This document shows, one piece after another, positions 14,632-16,648 of a stretch of DNA of 16,648 bases. Under the pieces are notes generated by a model that saw nothing but the letters and a program-made list of their open reading frames with translations, searched no databases and was not told the DNA's origin. The first letter of the stretch is position 1; the number at the start of each line of letters is the position of its first letter. A program made the position numbers and the translations under genes. Source of the stretch: JBBIPA01 sp037443085 (GTDB taxonomy: Bacteria > Chloroflexota > Dehalococcoidia > GIF9 > UBA5629); the NCBI GenBank assembly GCA_037443085.1, contig JBBIPA010000042.1, positions 1 to 16,648 of the forward strand, given 5' to 3'.

Positions 14632-15003
14632 ATGCCGCAAACGCTCCAATGTTACAAATGTGGTGCTCAAAACGTGCTGGGGATTCGTTTTTGCACTTTT
14701 TGTGGAGAGAAATTTATCTACCGATGCCCTTTATGCAGCACTAACATCGACCCTGGTTCTGAATATTGTTCCCACTGCACGGCAAAGCTGGATTGGGGTA
14801 TAATAGATGAGCAACAGCTTCAAAATAGCTCCTTTCAACAAGCCAAACCAGTTAGAACTACACAAGGACAAGTTGAGGAATTCGAGGAAAGGCGAAGGGA
14901 ACGGTCTCAACAGAGAGGCATGAGTCCCTGGCTTATTGCCTTTATCATTATCGTAATCTTGATAGTGGTTCTATTTGTTATAGATGGGGTTTTGAAATTT
15001 TAG
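14632..15003 (+). CDS. double zinc ribbon membrane protein
   Basis: The 123-aa protein has two N-terminal zinc ribbons, each CxxC-x10-CxxC: C7/C10/C21/C24 and C32/C35/C46/C49. A charged polar linker (about 55-97, with EEFEERRRERSQQR) and one C-terminal helix (about 100-119) follow. It looks tail-anchored, with the ribbons in the cytosol. Such ribbons commonly serve in protein or nucleic-acid contacts; the specific role here is unknown. The SD is weak (GAG close to the ATG). It is the first gene after the palindrome-flanked promoter and lies 51 bp before the DUF948 gene. Confidence 0.82.
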   Translation: MPQTLQCYKCGAQNVLGIRFCTFCGEKFIYRCPLCSTNIDPGSEYCSHCTAKLDWGIIDEQQLQNSSFQQAKPVRTTQGQVEEFEERRRERSQQRGMSPWLIAFIIIVILIVVLFVIDGVLKF

Positions 15004-15054
15004 TTTGGCCCTTACCAAGACGTGGACAACGGCTCTCAAGAGGAGGTGTAGTTA

Positions 15055-15390
15055 ATGGTCACTGGTATTGAGTTCTTTCGCGACATTGTCATTTGTGTAT
15101 TAGGCGTGATAACCATTGCAGTCCTTATTTTGATCGCAATCTTAGCAGTTTCACTTTACCGTAGAAGCAAATACCTAATTGGCACAATAGAGTTATTATG
15201 TCAAAAAGCCGACTCGGTACTAGACGATTTTGAAGCCACTGCCAACACCATGCGGGGAATTGTCGTTGATATTCGAGAGGCAGTGACTAATCCGATAGCA
15301 CAGATAATTGCTGTTGTTCAGGGTATACGCCAGGGCATAAACCTGGTTGGCAAATTTTTCAAGAAAGAGGAGGAACAGGGAAATGAGTGA
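15055..15390 (+). CDS. DUF948 family membrane protein
   Basis: The 111-aa protein has one N-terminal membrane helix (about 10-34) followed by a long amphipathic, probably coiled region (ELLCQKADSVLDDFEATANTM and onward). This is the pattern of DUF948 (YtxG-like) proteins. The SD is near ideal: AGGAGGTG (15041-15048) 6 bases from the ATG. The stop overlaps the start of the YtxH gene by 8 bp. In Bacillus the DUF948 and YtxH genes lie together in the ytxGHJ stress operon, and the same order occurs here, so a cell-envelope or stress role is likely but unproven. Confidence 0.8.
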   Translation: MVTGIEFFRDIVICVLGVITIAVLILIAILAVSLYRRSKYLIGTIELLCQKADSVLDDFEATANTMRGIVVDIREAVTNPIAQIIAVVQGIRQGINLVGKFFKKEEEQGNE

Positions 15391-15688
15391 ACGAGATTCC
15401 ACCAGTTTTCTGACCGGGCTCATTTTGGGAGCAGTTGTTGGACTGGCAATCGGTTTTCTCTACGCCCCAAAGTCGGGTAAGGAAACCAGAGAACTGCTGA
15501 AGGAAAAGGCAGTAGTAGCCAAAGAGCGAGCTACTGAAATTGCCAAGAAAGTTAAGCAAACTGCAGACGAGGCTATCAAGAAAGTANNNNNNNNNNNNNN
15601 NNNNNNNNNNNNNNGAACAGCGACAATGTTCCTCACCTACCACTTACAGACAACTGAGTACAACTCAGCAGGGTGGTATTGCCCATAA
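15383..15688 (+). CDS. YtxH domain protein, 3' end uncertain because of an assembly gap
   Basis: The N-terminus has a glycine-rich membrane-associated helix (GLILGAVVGLAIGFLYAPKSG, from about residue 11) with the YtxH hallmark APKSGKETR. A Lys/Ala/Glu-rich helix then runs into 28 Ns (15587-15614). The ATG at 15383 is preceded by GAGGAGG (15367-15373). An upstream in-frame start would lack this SD. If the gap length is right, this frame ends at 15688 with a poorly YtxH-like tail. Another frame after the gap stops at 15657 (ending LPLTDN) and is equally plausible. The real C-terminus cannot be fixed. It overlaps the DUF948 stop by 8 bp, so the pair is translationally coupled. Confidence 0.78.
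   Translation: MSERDSTSFLTGLILGAVVGLAIGFLYAPKSGKETRELLKEKAVVAKERATEIAKKVKQTADEAIKKVXXXXXXXXXXTATMFLTYHLQTTEYNSAGWYCP
15587..15614. other. assembly gap of 28 N in the YtxH gene
   Basis: Twenty-eight Ns follow a Lys/Ala/Glu-rich stretch. Such low-complexity coding sequence, or the nearby inverted repeat at 15654-15668, may have broken the assembly. The downstream frame is ambiguous. Confidence 0.95.
15654..15668. repeat. inverted repeat CTGAGT-ACA-ACTCAG
   Basis: A perfect 6-bp inverted repeat with a 3-base centre lies between the YtxH and nitroreductase genes. No T-tract follows, so it is at most a weak hairpin in the operon transcript. One of the alternative YtxH stop codons (TGA, 15655-15657) lies in its left arm. 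Confidence 0.4.
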
Positions 15689-15715
15689 TACCAACATAAG
15701 CCAAGGAGTTACCAG

Positions 15716-16378
15716 GTGGATGTTATCAAGGCAATCAAAACCAGATATACCGTGCGGTCCTTTAAACCAATAGCTGTTTCCAAAGAGATTATCGAGGAAA
15801 TGTTGCAAGCGGTTATCCGCGCCCCTTCCTGGGCAAACACTCAGACATGGGAATTTGCTATTGTTGGTGGCGAGGTTATGGAGGAATTGAAGCAAATCCT
15901 TACCGCTAAAGCCCTAGCCCAGGATGAAAGACAGCCGGATATCCCTCATCCTGACTGGCCATCCCCTTATCGAGAGCGCAGTAGAGAGAATGGCCTCAGG
16001 CTTTACCAACTGCTCGGTATAGCTCGCGAAGACCGACAGAAGCAGTTGGAGTGGTTCACCCGGATGTACGACTTCTTTGGTGCGCCCAATTGCATCATTG
16101 TCTATACTGACAAAAGTCTCAGCGAATGGGCATTATTTAATGTCGGGCTTGTCGTACAAAACATAACCTTAGCTGCCATCAAATACGGACTGGGCACAGC
16201 CATACTGGCCGCAGGCGTCAGCTTCCCTGATGAAGTTAGAAGCCTATTAAATATCCCCAAATCAAAGCAGCTGGTTATTTCCATCGCCATCGGCTATCCG
16301 GAATCGCAGGATCAATTAAATGAATTTCGCAGCAATCGTGTTCCACTCGATACCATTGCAACCTGGCACGGCTTCTAA
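15716..16378 (+). CDS. nitroreductase family protein (GTG start)
   Basis: The 220-aa FMN-dependent oxidoreductase of the nitroreductase fold has the FMN-phosphate motif RYTVRSF (10-16), LQAVIRAPSWANTQTWEF (30-47), and the C-terminal core LVVQNITLAAIKYGLGTA (about 144-161) with AIGYPE. It should use NAD(P)H to reduce an unknown substrate; nitroreduction is the family name, not a proven role. The central insertion (about 75-125, with HPDWPSPYRERSREN) is typical of longer members. The start is GTG at 15716, preceded by AAGGAG (15703-15708) at 7 bases; no ATG fits. It follows the YtxH gene and its stop abuts the convergent DUF72 fragment with no gap. Confidence 0.9.
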   Translation: MDVIKAIKTRYTVRSFKPIAVSKEIIEEMLQAVIRAPSWANTQTWEFAIVGGEVMEELKQILTAKALAQDERQPDIPHPDWPSPYRERSRENGLRLYQLLGIAREDRQKQLEWFTRMYDFFGAPNCIIVYTDKSLSEWALFNVGLVVQNITLAAIKYGLGTAILAAGVSFPDEVRSLLNIPKSKQLVISIAIGYPESQDQLNEFRSNRVPLDTIATWHGF

Positions 16379-16543
16379 CTAGTTCAAACCTTCCCCAAGC
16401 AATTGCCTTAACCTTTTAGCATTCGCTACAACATAGGCTTCAGCATCATTGTTAAAGTAAATATAAACCGCCTTCAAGCTTTTCCCTAGTTTATCAATGT
16501 TTTTCGACAGATCCCCCTCAGTGTTCTTTAATCGATTGAACTT
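16379..16543 (-). pseudogene. C-terminal fragment of a DUF72 (YecE-like) protein
   Basis: Read on the minus strand, 54 codons end in TAG (16379-16381) and contain AVYIYFNNDAEAYVVANAKRL followed by RQLLGEG. This matches the characteristic DUF72 C-terminus (a YVYFNN pattern, then an Ala/Asn-rich helix ending in R-L--L). DUF72 proteins are about 230-300 aa. Here an in-frame TAA (plus 16544-16546) stops the frame upstream, and neither other frame continues with recognisable DUF72 sequence before the window end. It is therefore a truncated or frameshifted remnant, possibly cut by the element suspected at 16596 onward. The family's function is unknown. Confidence 0.65.
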
Positions 16544-16595
16544 TTAACATAACAAAAGTAGTACAGCATGGCACCACTATCAACAATGATATACA

Positions 16596-16648
16596 GGCTG
16601 TCCAAAAAGTCTGGTGGAGAAATAGATGGTGATAGGGTAGACAGGGTA
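16596..16648. mobile_element. possible insertion-sequence end
   Basis: The string GGCTGTCCAAAAAGTC (16596-16611) resembles terminal inverted repeats of several transposon families as I remember them. It lies just upstream of a broken DUF72 gene and runs to the window edge. No transposase is visible, and the matching end would lie outside the window, so this is tentative. Confidence 0.25.

Overview
The window reads as a draft or metagenome-derived bacterial chromosome segment. It has two short N-runs, at 3674-3693 and 15587-15614. Gene content (split secD/secF, proBA, rph, a NEW3-domain protein with an ABC-2 exporter, a class II-type histone deacetylase homologue, many response-regulator and c-di-GMP genes) and codon use would suit an anaerobic Chloroflexota such as Dehalococcoidia. 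That assignment is inference from memory, not from a search. Most genes are preceded by strong Shine-Dalgarno (SD) sequences and AT-rich sigma70-like promoters.

Region 1 (1-3044): the 3' half of a tRNA-Gln(UUG), then a signalling block. A GAF-GGDEF diguanylate cyclase on the minus strand is divergent from a two-gene plus-strand operon. That operon encodes an HTH-receiver (REC) response regulator with the DNA-binding domain at the N-terminus, and a REC-HD-GYP phosphodiesterase with an unusual 16-residue tandem duplication near its active site. The block therefore pairs c-di-GMP synthesis with c-di-GMP breakdown across one shared promoter region.

Region 2 (3045-8319): a plus-strand histone deacetylase/acetylpolyamine amidohydrolase homologue with a gap inside it. 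Convergent to it is a minus-strand operon of a CCA-adding/poly(A)-polymerase-type nucleotidyltransferase, secD (TTG start) and secF.

Region 3 (8234-11473): proB and proA make glutamate-5-semialdehyde for proline synthesis. rph (RNase PH) is convergent and overlaps proA by 4 bp. The 86-bp gap between the nucleotidyltransferase gene and proB holds two outward-facing promoters whose -10 boxes lie 7-8 bp from the start codons. Both genes therefore look leaderless.

Region 4 (11474-14512): a promoter with a perfect TTGACA box drives a membrane-anchored NEW3-domain protein, an ABC ATPase and an ABC-2 permease, probably one export system.

Region 5 (14513-16648): a promoter with an abutting palindrome precedes a double-zinc-ribbon membrane protein, a DUF948 protein, a YtxH-domain protein (interrupted by the second gap) and a nitroreductase with a GTG start. 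The window ends with the C-terminal remnant of a DUF72 gene on the minus strand and a possible insertion-sequence end.

No CRISPR array, integrase or complete insertion sequence is visible. The most unusual items are the duplicated HD-GYP segment, the divergent leaderless promoter pair, the cysteine-rich GAF domain and the reversed-order HTH-REC regulator.
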